From GCA-2720975 sp964467985 (lineage in GTDB: Bacteria; Planctomycetota; UBA1135; GCA-002686595), in the NCBI GenBank assembly GCA_964467985.1, contig CAYXTP010000007.1, forward strand, positions 62,001 through 126,000: DNA of 64,000 nt, given 5' to 3'. The first letter of the stretch is position 1. The number at the start of each line of letters is the position of its first letter. Shown in pieces: positions 34,801-42,274 of this stretch. The notes beneath the pieces are model-generated. The model did no database searches. It was not told the DNA's origin and saw only the letters and a program-made list of their open reading frames with translations. The translations under genes were made by a program, and so were the position numbers.

Positions 34801-35175
34801 GGCTCCCGACCCAAGCGCCTGCACCAGCTGCAGCCGCAAGCGCATGGAACGCGCATCCGAGCTAGGGCCCCCTTTCGCCCGCTGCTCACGTGCGGGGAAG
34901 TGCACGGCTGGCTGACCGAAGCTCTTCAGATCTTCGGTCATGGCTTCGGCCTCCGCTTCGGTGGAGGTCACCACCAGAGTGAACGCGTCTTGCATGGGCC
35001 CGCGCCCCAAGGCGCAGGCCAACAGGAGACCCTGCGACGAGCCCCACAGATTGCCGATGCTGCATGTCCCCTGATCGCGCGCGTGTTCGAGCGCACGGTG
35101 AAAGGCCTCCGGCAGGGGTAGCGCTGACGCGTCGAGCACGAGTCCTTCCGGCTTTCCGCGGGGTGACTCGGTCAC
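31867..35175 (-). CDS. mfd: transcription-repair coupling factor Mfd
   Basis: Mfd removes RNA polymerase stalled at DNA damage and recruits UvrA. The 1102 residues show a UvrB-like N-terminal region, the RNA-polymerase-interaction domain (RPGDLVVHAVHGLARYKGLE), and SF2 motifs GDVGFGKTELAVRAAF, DEEQRFGV and ALTATPIPRTLHMS. Later motifs include TTIIENGLDIP and QLRGRVGRGDQKAFCYLL, and the C-terminal TRCF domain follows. GTG 35175 is chosen because it overlaps the rnc stop as GTGA; a 59-codon upstream extension lies inside rnc. It is the middle gene of an rnc-mfd-PPIase operon. Confidence 0.97.
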   Translation of the reverse strand: MTESPRGKPEGLVLDASALPLPEAFHRALEHARDQGTCSIGNLWGSSQGLLLACALGRGPMQDAFTLVVTSTEAEAEAMTEDLKSFGQPAVHFPAREQRAKGGPSSDARSMRLRLQLVQALGSGAKGRPRVVVSSLLALLQPVPALKELEKQFLQLAVGDGLDPGPLLRDLVAAGYSRQPLAEAPGEVSLRGDILDLFPFSADLPLRIEIFEDEIESLRTFDPENQLSVESVSTLDVCTAAESATLESGEGSSLLGFLGPQAWVVEVEPLRVEEKAESLRNQSAAHEQALRRFNLERKGHSGLQLQSLPGEDVSLDTRSVKTLEVGMRQAPQALREAAQNTGRIIVLCLNEAERHRLRETWANETGLQSVEIRIGSITRGFGVPEFDVLLVGHHELKGMLGARRRTQPRSEHKVRAIQSFFELRPGDLVVHAVHGLARYKGLEKVERVGGHEEHLHLEFAGEVSLFVPSSRIDMVQRYIGPGAAGLALDRIGAGTFRKRKEKVERGLFDMAAELLEVQAQRSLRKRPSWEGDAELVQDLVESFPYEDTADQAQVDQSLEEDLYSENPMDRLICGDVGFGKTELAVRAAFRVVNGGGQVAVLVPTTILSEQHFATFRERMADFPVEVEVLSRYVTGADARNVVERVRAGSVDVLVGTHRILSKDVQWKNLGLVIIDEEQRFGVTHKEHFKQLRSEVDVLALTATPIPRTLHMSLAGLRDISALTVPPPGRQAIETIVGYGDDETLIRDAVLGELNRGGQVFFLHNRVRSIDGVAERLQGLVPSAVFAIGHGQMGSKELRAVMDAFEGGDVNVLVATTIIENGLDIPLAGTILIDDADCFGLSELHQLRGRVGRGDQKAFCYLLVERHKPLKDIARERLKALEEFNKLGSGFEISVKDLELRGAGNILGAQQSGHIAAVGYDMFCRLLKSTVDRLEAGEGLEREAVRVEETEAGVELELGLEAYLPEDWVPGQNRRLDVLREISLLHEPGQVVEFAKSLRERFGRLPEAAQTLLRSIALKVRLDAFGLRSLAWRDGSYLITYSDPVAYTQLFEGRGLDLRRARRGVVHLFLPDEIEGPEAGLSWLEGLLQQVPEAARMPVGNSQ

Positions 35176-35828
35176 GACGGGTTCCGTTCTTCCAGCACGA
35201 GCAGCGCCTCGTTCGCAGCCCAGCGTTCCGCTTCTTTCAGAGTACGCCCCCAGGCACTGGGGAAGCTCTCCCCAGCAGCCTGAACCTGCACGAGGAACGC
35301 GCGCGCGTGCGAGGGCCCACGGGATTCGAGTTCCACGTACTCCGGCAGGCAACTCCAGCGCCCTTGACAGAGTTCTTGGAGTTCTTGTTTCGGGGAGTGA
35401 GTGCCGTTCCTGGACTGGACCGCCTGCATGGGATCGGCCAGGGTCTTGAGCGCAAACTCTCGGGCGCCCTCAAGCCCTGCATCCAAGTACACCGCACCGA
35501 GCACGGCTTCATACAGGTTCGCCAGCACCGCGCGGGAAAGCGCCCGGCGCTGCAGACCTCCTCCAACCTTGGCAACCTCCTCCAAGCCCAGCGCGTGGGC
35601 CGCCTTGGCCAACGTCCGGCGCGAAACGACACCTGCTCTCATCTCCGTCAGGTCTCCCTCCGGCAAGTTGGCGTTGAGCCGGTAGAGTTCTTCTGCCACG
35701 ACCAGATCAAGTGCGGCATCTCCAAGGAACTCCAAGCGTTCATTGTCCTCACTGCACTGCAGGGAAGCGTGGGTGAGGGCGAGTTCGAGCAACTCAGGGC
35801 GGGCAAACGTGTGGGGAATCGTGGCCAT
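35172..35828 (-). CDS. rnc: ribonuclease III
   Basis: RNase III cuts double-stranded RNA in rRNA maturation and regulation. The 218 residues have the signature NERLEFLGDAALDLVVAEEL and the second acidic cluster ANLYEAVLGAVYLD. The C-terminal double-stranded-RNA-binding domain reads KQELQELCQGRW and later RTLKEAERWAANEALL. It is the first gene of the operon with mfd. It is transcribed divergently from the small membrane protein at 35905. Confidence 0.96.
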   Translation of the reverse strand: MATIPHTFARPELLELALTHASLQCSEDNERLEFLGDAALDLVVAEELYRLNANLPEGDLTEMRAGVVSRRTLAKAAHALGLEEVAKVGGGLQRRALSRAVLANLYEAVLGAVYLDAGLEGAREFALKTLADPMQAVQSRNGTHSPKQELQELCQGRWSCLPEYVELESRGPSHARAFLVQVQAAGESFPSAWGRTLKEAERWAANEALLVLEERNPS

Positions 35829-35904
35829 GCACAGTGGAAGTCTTGCTATGCGGCGCGCGCCACAGGCTGCATGCTACAGCAGCCCCTGATGGTGGGGACA
35901 GCGG

Positions 35905-36066
35905 ATGAGCGAGTATCGACAACGACCCCACGACCACTTGGTCGAGCCCCTGTTCGAAGGGCTCGATGCGCATGCGGACGAGCGGCCGCAACGCAAGTTC
36001 CCCTGGCTATTCGCGGCCCTGGTTGGGGGAATCGCCGCGGTCTGGGCGTGGTCGCAGTTCTCCTAA
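35905..36066 (+). CDS. 53-residue single-helix membrane protein
   Basis: This short open frame begins MSEYRQRPHDHLVEPLFEG. After a charged linker (DAHADERPQRKF) it ends in one hydrophobic helix (PWLFAALVGGIAAVWAWSQF), giving a tail-anchored layout with the N-terminus probably in the cytoplasm. No function can be assigned. Its position between divergent rnc and convergent dgt, and the sharply protein-like composition, argue that it is real. The ribosome site is weak (GGGGAC). Confidence 0.5.
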   Translation: MSEYRQRPHDHLVEPLFEGLDAHADERPQRKFPWLFAALVGGIAAVWAWSQFS

Positions 36067-36139
36067 CCCGCGAGGATTGCGGGGCCAGTTATGCGGGTAG
36101 GGAGCCGGCCGGACCGGGAGGCTAGCCCGCACCGGTCCG

Positions 36140-37357
36140 CTAGTGCCCGATGCGTGGAAACTCAGCCAAGCTCGGGTCCGCGATGCGCGCGCATTCTTGT
36201 TGGGCGAAGCGGTCGGTCATGCCCGCCAGGTAGTCGCAAATGGCTCGCTCAAGACCCACCTGTTCGGCCCATGCAAGGTAGGAAGGGGCCAACTCTTCGG
36301 GGCGCTTGCGGTAGACGGTGAACAGGCTGTCGAGGACCCTTTGGGCGTAGGCCAAGAAAGCTTGCAGGTGGTCGTGGCGATAGAAATGCGCGTGCAAGAA
36401 ACGACGCAGCTCGGCGGTCGACGATCGCATCTGCTCCCCGTGGCGCACGAGCATGGAACCGTGTGCGCGGACGTCTGCTGGGCTGGCAACCCGGGCTTCG
36501 GTGATGCGGACGTTTGTCTCTGCCAGCAGATCGTTGATACAGGCACCAATCAATTCGTTGGCGACGCGTTGCACTCGCAACTTCGGGTCTTGGTCCTTGG
36601 CCAAGAAGCCCGGGTGACGCGCTTCGATTCTCTCTCGCGCTGCCCGCCAAAGTCCGACTTCAGCGGTCAATTGATCTTCGCTGAACATGCCCGCCAGCAA
36701 GCCGTCCTCGAGATCGTGTTTGGCATAGGCCGTGGAGTCAGCCATGTCGACAAGCTGAGCCTCGAGCAGCGGACTGGCCGGACGCGGCTCAAGTTCTGCA
36801 GGCCAATCGCGCTCGGCTTCGTGTTTCAGCAGGGACTCTCGCACTTCGCGTGTCAGGTTGAGCCCCACGTAGTCGGGACTGCGGCGCTCGAGCAAGTCCA
36901 CCACCCGTAGCACCTGCGCGTTGTGCCGAAAGCCGCCATGCTCGATCATCAAATCGTTCAGGGCTGCCTCGCCCCGGTGGCCAAACGGTGGATGTCCGAT
37001 ATCGTGGGCCAGCGCAAGGGTCTCGCACAAGGGTTCGTTCAGCCGCAATGCGCTGCCCAGACTGCGAGCCACTTGGCACACCTCGAGGGAATGCGAGAGG
37101 CGCGTGCGGTATTGGTCTCCCTCCGAGTTGACAAAAACCTGGGTCTTGTAACCCAGGCGCCTGAAGGCCGTGCTGTGAATGACTCGGTCCCGGTCGCGCT
37201 CGTAACACGTACGCAGGGGGTCGTCGACCTCCGTGTGAACCCGGCCAGCGGATTGCGCCGCGTGAGCCGCGTGAGCCGCGAGCTCGGCTTCCTCACGCTC
37301 TTCCTTGGCCAAGCGTTCAAATAGGGGTGGCTGGGAGGAACTCAAGGGACTGGGCAC
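36140..37357 (-). CDS. dgt: deoxyguanosinetriphosphate triphosphohydrolase-like protein
   Basis: This is an HD-superfamily dNTPase of 405 residues that cleaves dNTPs to nucleoside and triphosphate. Signatures are RVIHSTAFRRLGYKTQVF, the metal ligands in TRLSHSLEV and ALAHDIGHPPFGHRGE, and a later DMADSTAYAKHDLED with the last Asp ligand. The N-terminus carries a small AAHAAHAA repeat. It stands alone between the small membrane gene and the methyltransferase gene. Confidence 0.93.
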   Translation of the reverse strand: MPSPLSSSQPPLFERLAKEEREEAELAAHAAHAAQSAGRVHTEVDDPLRTCYERDRDRVIHSTAFRRLGYKTQVFVNSEGDQYRTRLSHSLEVCQVARSLGSALRLNEPLCETLALAHDIGHPPFGHRGEAALNDLMIEHGGFRHNAQVLRVVDLLERRSPDYVGLNLTREVRESLLKHEAERDWPAELEPRPASPLLEAQLVDMADSTAYAKHDLEDGLLAGMFSEDQLTAEVGLWRAARERIEARHPGFLAKDQDPKLRVQRVANELIGACINDLLAETNVRITEARVASPADVRAHGSMLVRHGEQMRSSTAELRRFLHAHFYRHDHLQAFLAYAQRVLDSLFTVYRKRPEELAPSYLAWAEQVGLERAICDYLAGMTDRFAQQECARIADPSLAEFPRIGH

Positions 37358-37474
37358 TCTCTTGGACGCGGCAGCTGCAGGTCGATTTCACCCCAGCCCT
37401 GGGTTTCGCAGCGCGTTGCGAGGGGGGGGCTCAGGCAGTCTACTGAGTGAGTCCGCCCGTGGCTCCCTCTGTTC

Positions 37475-38212
37475 ATGCCCCTCCCTCCCGATCCCGCCGA
37501 GCCTTGGTATGTGACAGCCTTCCGTGCTGACTACCGCGAGCTCTACGCCCACCGCGATGAGCGGGCAGCAGATGAAGAGGTACAACACCTGATCAAGCGA
37601 GGCCTGCAAGGGCCCGTCTTGGACCTGTGTTGTGGCTTTGGTCGTCACGCTCAGGCGTTGCAGGCCCACGGATTCGCAGTCATTGGAGTCGATCTTTCCG
37701 AGGAGCTGCTGCGCGGGGCGCATGCCGCCCTTGCCGGTCGACTTGTGCGTTGCGACGCGCGCAGCATTCCATTTCAAGATCAGGCCTTCTTCGGCCTGGT
37801 GAACCTCTTTAGTTCATTTGGCTATTTCGGCGTGCAAGGGGATCTGCAGGTATTGGATGAAATCAGCCGAGTGCTACAACCGGGCGGAGTCGCGTTCATG
37901 GACCTCATGAATCCTGAATATGTCCGCTCAACCTTGGTTCCCTACTCGGAACGCGAGAAGCAGGGAGTCGTGCTGACTGAGGAGCGCCAGCTTGAAGACC
38001 ACGGGCGGCAAGTTGTGAAACAGGTCTGCATGACGAGGCCCGACGGAGAGCAACGCCGCTGGCGCGAAGATGTCCGCCTCTACTCCGTTGCGGATCTCTC
38101 AGAATCCCTGCACGAGAGGGGAATCGACGTGGAGTCGGTCGTGGGGGGCTTTGATGGCCGACCTCTGAGCAAGGACGCCCCCCGCCAACTGTTCTGCCTA
38201 CGAAGGAGGTAG
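37475..38212 (+). CDS. class I SAM-dependent methyltransferase
   Basis: This soluble methyltransferase has 245 residues. Motif I is VLDLCCGFGRHAQAL, the acidic residue of motif II is in VIGVDLSEELL, and LVRCDARSIPF is motif III. LVNLFSSFGYF and VLQPGGVAFMDLMNP correspond to the later motifs. The substrate is unknown; the family includes small-molecule methylases with this CCGFGR motif. It is divergent from dgt and followed by the acyl-CoA dehydrogenase after 69 bases. Confidence 0.88.
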   Translation: MPLPPDPAEPWYVTAFRADYRELYAHRDERAADEEVQHLIKRGLQGPVLDLCCGFGRHAQALQAHGFAVIGVDLSEELLRGAHAALAGRLVRCDARSIPFQDQAFFGLVNLFSSFGYFGVQGDLQVLDEISRVLQPGGVAFMDLMNPEYVRSTLVPYSEREKQGVVLTEERQLEDHGRQVVKQVCMTRPDGEQRRWREDVRLYSVADLSESLHERGIDVESVVGGFDGRPLSKDAPRQLFCLRRR

Positions 38213-38281
38213 GGGTGCGGGCGCCCATCAGCCCTCGTACAATGGATTCCGCTTCCATACCAGCGGCCCACGATCACAAGC

Positions 38282-39529
38282 ATGACCCAGCAACAAATCT
38301 GCTTCAGCGAGAAAGCTCTCGAACTCCAAGCAACCGCGCGTGAGATTGCGGACAAGTACGTGCGCCCGGCGGCAGCCAAGCACGACAAGGCGCAGGAGTA
38401 CAATTACGAAGCGGCGCGCGCTGTGGCGGAAGCGGGCCTCTTTCGAACGTTCATTCCCGAGCAGTACGGCGGGCACGGAGCGGGCATCCTCGCCTTGGCC
38501 CTCGTCGCCGAGGAGCTGGCCAAGGCGGATTCTGGATTTGGCGTCGCATTCGCCGTCAATGCTCTGGGGTCGTTCCCCATCATCTTGGGCGGTACCGAGG
38601 AGCAGAAGCAGCAGTGGCTGCCTCAGGTCGCATCAGGCGACAAGTTCGTCGCATTCTGCCTCTCTGAGAAGTTTGCGGGATCGGACGCCAGCGGACTCTC
38701 TGTGCGTGCCTTCGAGGATGGTGATGATTACGTCATTTGTGGCGAGAAGAAATGGACCACCAATGGGGGCGTCGCTGACATCTACAGCGTCTTCTGTGTG
38801 ACCGACCCCAACTCCAAATCGCGCCGCATCAGCGCAATTGTCGTGGAAAAGGGGACCCCCGGCTTCGAGATCAAGAAGATCGAAGACAAGATGGGCATTC
38901 GCACAGTGCCGGTCGTGGAAACCCACTTTGACCATGTACGCGTTCCCAAGTCCAATCTGATTGGGGGTCGTCCTGGAGCCGGTTTCAAGCATGCCATGAT
39001 GACTCTCGACTACGCCCGGCCGGGGGTGGCCGCTCAAGCGGTCGGAGCCTGCCAGGGGGCCTTGGACCTGGCGAATGTCTACTCCAATCGACGTCAGCAA
39101 TTCGGAGTGCCCATCTCCAAGCACCAGATGGTGCAGCACATGATGTCGAACATGGCCATGAAGACCGAAGCCGCACGGCAGCTCGTGTACGCAGCAGCTG
39201 CGGGCATCGACGACGTGGGCCCGAGTCCGACCAATTCAAAGATGGCAGCCATGGCCAAGTGTTTTGCCACTGACGTCGCGATGGAGGTGGCCACGGACGC
39301 CGTGCAGGTCTTTGGTGGCTACGGTTTCATGGAGGACTACCCCATCGCCAAGTTCTTCCGAGACGCCAAGATCCTTCAGATCTATGAGGGCACGAACCAG
39401 GTCCAGCGCATGGTCATTGCCCGCCACCTCGTGAGGGAATGCGCCGAACTCGAGCATTTGGCCGAGTACATCCCGACAGAGGTTCAGCAGCCCTACTACG
39501 AAGAGGCTGAGGCGCCCCAAGAGGTCTGA
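38282..39529 (+). CDS. acyl-CoA dehydrogenase
   Basis: This FAD enzyme of 415 residues forms the alpha-beta double bond of acyl-CoA and passes electrons to ETF. Family signatures are CLSEKFAGSDASGL, KKWTTNGGVADIY, and the C-terminal domain with QVFGGYGFMEDYPIAKFFRD. The catalytic Glu lies in LQIYEGTNQVQRMVIAR, at the position typical of short- and medium-chain enzymes. No other beta-oxidation gene is adjacent; a probable hydratase begins at 63947. Confidence 0.95.
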   Translation: MTQQQICFSEKALELQATAREIADKYVRPAAAKHDKAQEYNYEAARAVAEAGLFRTFIPEQYGGHGAGILALALVAEELAKADSGFGVAFAVNALGSFPIILGGTEEQKQQWLPQVASGDKFVAFCLSEKFAGSDASGLSVRAFEDGDDYVICGEKKWTTNGGVADIYSVFCVTDPNSKSRRISAIVVEKGTPGFEIKKIEDKMGIRTVPVVETHFDHVRVPKSNLIGGRPGAGFKHAMMTLDYARPGVAAQAVGACQGALDLANVYSNRRQQFGVPISKHQMVQHMMSNMAMKTEAARQLVYAAAAGIDDVGPSPTNSKMAAMAKCFATDVAMEVATDAVQVFGGYGFMEDYPIAKFFRDAKILQIYEGTNQVQRMVIARHLVRECAELEHLAEYIPTEVQQPYYEEAEAPQEV

Positions 39530-39843
39530 GGTTGGAGGCGCCCTTTGGGGGTGCCGCACCCGAGCTTGGGTTGGCTTGGATGCTCGTCCTTGCGAGGCTT
39601 GCTTGGGCCGCTAAGCCTAGTTTTCATAAGGGCTTACGGGGGAGTTACGGGTACTGCTCCCGGCCTGCGAAAGAGAGCGCGGGTTACCCCAACAAGTTCG
39701 GAGGAAACCTCGTTCGGTGACCCCCCAGAAACCGCTCCTGGAGTGGTCAGCGGGGCTTCCCCATCTCGCCCATTCCCCAGGATCGCAGCCAATTCCCTGG
39801 CGGCTGTCACTCCCTTCCCTCTCGCCCCGGGCGTCCCCCCTCC
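39530..39843. other. intergenic region before the sigma factor gene
   Basis: These 314 bases hold no supported gene. A short hairpin GGCGCCC/GGGTGCC (39537-39555) just after the acyl-CoA dehydrogenase stop may aid termination, although no T-run follows. The second half is pyrimidine-rich up to the sigma-factor start. I could not define a promoter. Confidence 0.45.
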
Positions 39844-41046
39844 ATGGTCCCGTCACCTCTTCCCCTAGTTCGCAGTCACGCATCGCTCGATCAGGCCCTC
39901 GACCCCCTCGCGGCCAATCCGGACACTTTTCAACGCCGCGCCAAGACCTTGGCTCGGCGTTGGGATCGTGATGGCGCAAGTCTCGAGATCCGCGACCCCT
40001 TGGAATGGCGTCGAGAGGGGGGTCCCCGCAGGTCTTCCTCCCGGAATCAGCCGTCTGCCGTGTTTTCCATCGAGGAGCAGCTACGGGCCGAGATCGATCA
40101 GATCGAGATCATGGATCGCGAGAGTGAGGCGCAGCTCGCACGCCGCATCGAATTCGCACGCATCCGCCTCGATCTTGCTCTTGAGCGCTCCGGGCTTGAA
40201 GAGGCTGACGTCTCAAGCCGTGTGCGTTACGACCCTTCGACTCACACGGATGTGGACACAGTGAGTGATGAGTTGCCCGAGGAAGTTCGTCGCCGCTGGA
40301 TCGAACTGCACGCCATGCGGCGCGAACTCGTCGAGTGCAACCTCTACCTGGCCTTGATCAATGTCGAGCGTTACGCCAAGCGCACATCCGAGCGGTTGGA
40401 CTTGATCCAGGAAGGATCCGCAGCCCTGTTTAGGGCTGTAGACGGGTTCGAATGGCGGCGTGGGCTGTTGTTTCGGACCTACGCTGTGCACTGGCTGAAC
40501 CAGGCCTTCCGCAGCTATCTCTACAACAATGGCCGGACGGTTCGAGTCCCTGTGTATCTGCAGAAAGCCATGAAGCACGTGAACTTGGCCAAGATTCGCC
40601 TGGGGGGGCGCGTCAGTGACGCGAGCGTCCTGTCCGAAGAATCTGGGATCAAGGAAAGCGTGGTCAGCATGGCGCTGGCTGCAGATCGAGGCACGATTTC
40701 GCTTGACCGTGGGCGGAGTAGTGGGACTGCCGGTGGGGGCGACGAGAATAGAGGCGCTGTCGAGTGGTTGCCCGATGACGCCGCCGGTGACATCTACTCC
40801 CTGAGCATGGAGGACGTTTCGTTGGAGGATGGATTGTCCGATGCCATGGAGCGCCTCTCCGACCGCGAGCAGCAGGTACTCGGATTGCGATTTGGCCTCG
40901 GCGAAGCACGCGAGCACACACTCTCCGAGGTCGCTGGCCAGATGGATGTCTCTCTTGAGCGCATTCGCCAGATCCAGGTGCGTGCTATCGACAAGCTACG
41001 GACCCCGGCATTGCGCAAGGCTGTGAGCCCTTTCCTAGAAGCCTAG
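39844..41046 (+). CDS. sigma-70 family RNA polymerase sigma factor (divergent, RpoD-like)
   Basis: The 400-residue sigma factor has a region 1.2-like segment (QLRAEIDQIEIMDRESEAQL, then ARRIEF) and region 2 (NVERYAKRTSERLDLIQEGS; FRTYAVHWLNQAFRSYLYNN; GRTVRVP). A region 3-like stretch follows, then region 4 (LSDREQQVLGLRFGL; LSEVAGQMDVSLERIRQIQV). Compared with RpoD, region 2.4 has His where the first of the two melting Trp residues stands, and Arg where a -12-contacting Thr is usual. A Gly-rich insert (SSGTAGGGDENRG) separates regions 3 and 4. It may be an alternative or second vegetative sigma. The N-terminal 75 residues are not conserved, so the start may be further downstream. Confidence 0.85.
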   Translation: MVPSPLPLVRSHASLDQALDPLAANPDTFQRRAKTLARRWDRDGASLEIRDPLEWRREGGPRRSSSRNQPSAVFSIEEQLRAEIDQIEIMDRESEAQLARRIEFARIRLDLALERSGLEEADVSSRVRYDPSTHTDVDTVSDELPEEVRRRWIELHAMRRELVECNLYLALINVERYAKRTSERLDLIQEGSAALFRAVDGFEWRRGLLFRTYAVHWLNQAFRSYLYNNGRTVRVPVYLQKAMKHVNLAKIRLGGRVSDASVLSEESGIKESVVSMALAADRGTISLDRGRSSGTAGGGDENRGAVEWLPDDAAGDIYSLSMEDVSLEDGLSDAMERLSDREQQVLGLRFGLGEAREHTLSEVAGQMDVSLERIRQIQVRAIDKLRTPALRKAVSPFLEA

Positions 41047-41110
41047 AAAGCGACGTCGGGGGGCTCTTCTCTGGTCCCCCTCGCGTGAGAGAGTCCCTCC
41101 ACAAGTAGGG

Positions 41111-41146
41111 GCAGTAAAGGTGTACAACTTCCCATCTTCTTACTGC
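41111..41146. promoter_or_regulatory. inverted repeat upstream of lipA
   Basis: GCAGTAA (41111-41117) and TTACTGC (41140-41146) form a 7-base inverted repeat with a 22-base centre, between the sigma-factor stop and the lipA start. It may be a regulator site for the lipoate and dehydrogenase genes. Chance occurrence is not excluded. Confidence 0.3.
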
Positions 41147-41228
41147 TATTGGTAGGAAATCTCCCCGCGAGGGGGAGAACTCCGAGGTCTGATCTGCTAC
41201 CCTCCCCGGCTACAGTTCAGCCCTCGAA

Positions 41229-42206
41229 ATGTCATCTAGCCCCACTCCCCCCAGCTCCGTCGGGACCGTCGTCCCGCGCCGGGCCGCGCCCAAGCCCGAT
41301 TGGCTCAAGGTCCCGTTGCCCGGTGGCGAAGCGCACGGGCGCCTCAAGCGGCTGACTCGGGAACTCTCACTCAACACGGTCTGTGAGGAGGCGCGCTGCC
41401 CGAATCTGGGTGAGTGCTGGAGTGGTGAGCACGCGACGATGACGATCATGGTCTTGGGGGACCAGTGCACCCGTCGCTGCCGGTTCTGTGCGGTGGAGAC
41501 GGTCGAACGCGGAGCTGCCCCGGACCCAGCCGAACCCGACAATGTCGGGCAGGCGATCGGCCGGCTCGAACTGGATTACGTCGTGATCACCAGCGTGGAC
41601 CGTGACGACTTGCCTGATGGGGGAGCTCGGCACTACAACCGCTGCGTGGCCGCAATCCGACTCAACGCACCCCAGACCATCATCGAGACACTGGTGCCCG
41701 ACTACCAAGGAGCGGACCTTGCGCAGCTCCTGCCAGGGCGAGAAGCCGCGGGCGCAGGTGGCCACCCAGATGTGTTCGCTCACAATGTGGAAGTCGTTCC
41801 GCGGCTGCAACGCAAGGTGCGCGACCCACGCTGCTCATTCGAGAGGTCGTTGCAAACTCTGCGTGAAGCCAAGCAGAGGGATGTGACCCTGCTGACCAAG
41901 TCCTCACTCATGGTGGGCCTCTCAGAGACCGCAGATGAAATCAGTGAGGCACTGGGTTTGCTGCGCGAAGCTGACGTCGACTTCCTCACCCTGGGACAGT
42001 ATCTGCGTCCCAGTTCACAGCACGTTCCCGTTCATGAATACGTAGCCCCCGAGCGTTTCGAAGACTTGCGCCAGGAAGGTCTGGGGCTCGGTTTCGAGTA
42101 CGTAGCGGCCGGCCCTCTCGTGCGTTCGAGCTACAAGGCGGGCGAGTTTTTTGCCTCCCGCCTCGTCCGTCAGAGGCGAGCTGGGGCTGAGTCCGGCGCA
42201 CGCTGA
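41229..42206 (+). CDS. lipA: lipoyl synthase
   Basis: LipA inserts two sulphurs into octanoyl-protein, using a sacrificial iron-sulphur cluster. The 325 residues contain the auxiliary cluster cysteines CEEARCPNLGECW and the radical-SAM motif CTRRCRFCAVET. HNVEVVPRLQRKVRD and the C-terminal RSSYKAGEF, whose Ser is the third-site ligand, are also present. It opens the gene set that ends with lipB, with the E2 lipoyl domain that it modifies between them. Confidence 0.97.
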   Translation: MSSSPTPPSSVGTVVPRRAAPKPDWLKVPLPGGEAHGRLKRLTRELSLNTVCEEARCPNLGECWSGEHATMTIMVLGDQCTRRCRFCAVETVERGAAPDPAEPDNVGQAIGRLELDYVVITSVDRDDLPDGGARHYNRCVAAIRLNAPQTIIETLVPDYQGADLAQLLPGREAAGAGGHPDVFAHNVEVVPRLQRKVRDPRCSFERSLQTLREAKQRDVTLLTKSSLMVGLSETADEISEALGLLREADVDFLTLGQYLRPSSQHVPVHEYVAPERFEDLRQEGLGLGFEYVAAGPLVRSSYKAGEFFASRLVRQRRAGAESGAR

Positions 42207-42274
42207 TCCGATCTAGTCCTTATCCTTGTCCCGTAGCGGGGCCGCATAAACAGGCCCTATCCGCACAGACTTCA

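Noticed and set aside
37253..37282. short tandem repeat GTGAGCCGC in dgt
   Set aside because: It only encodes AAHAAHAA near the N-terminus. It is too short and ordinary to be a meaningful repeat.
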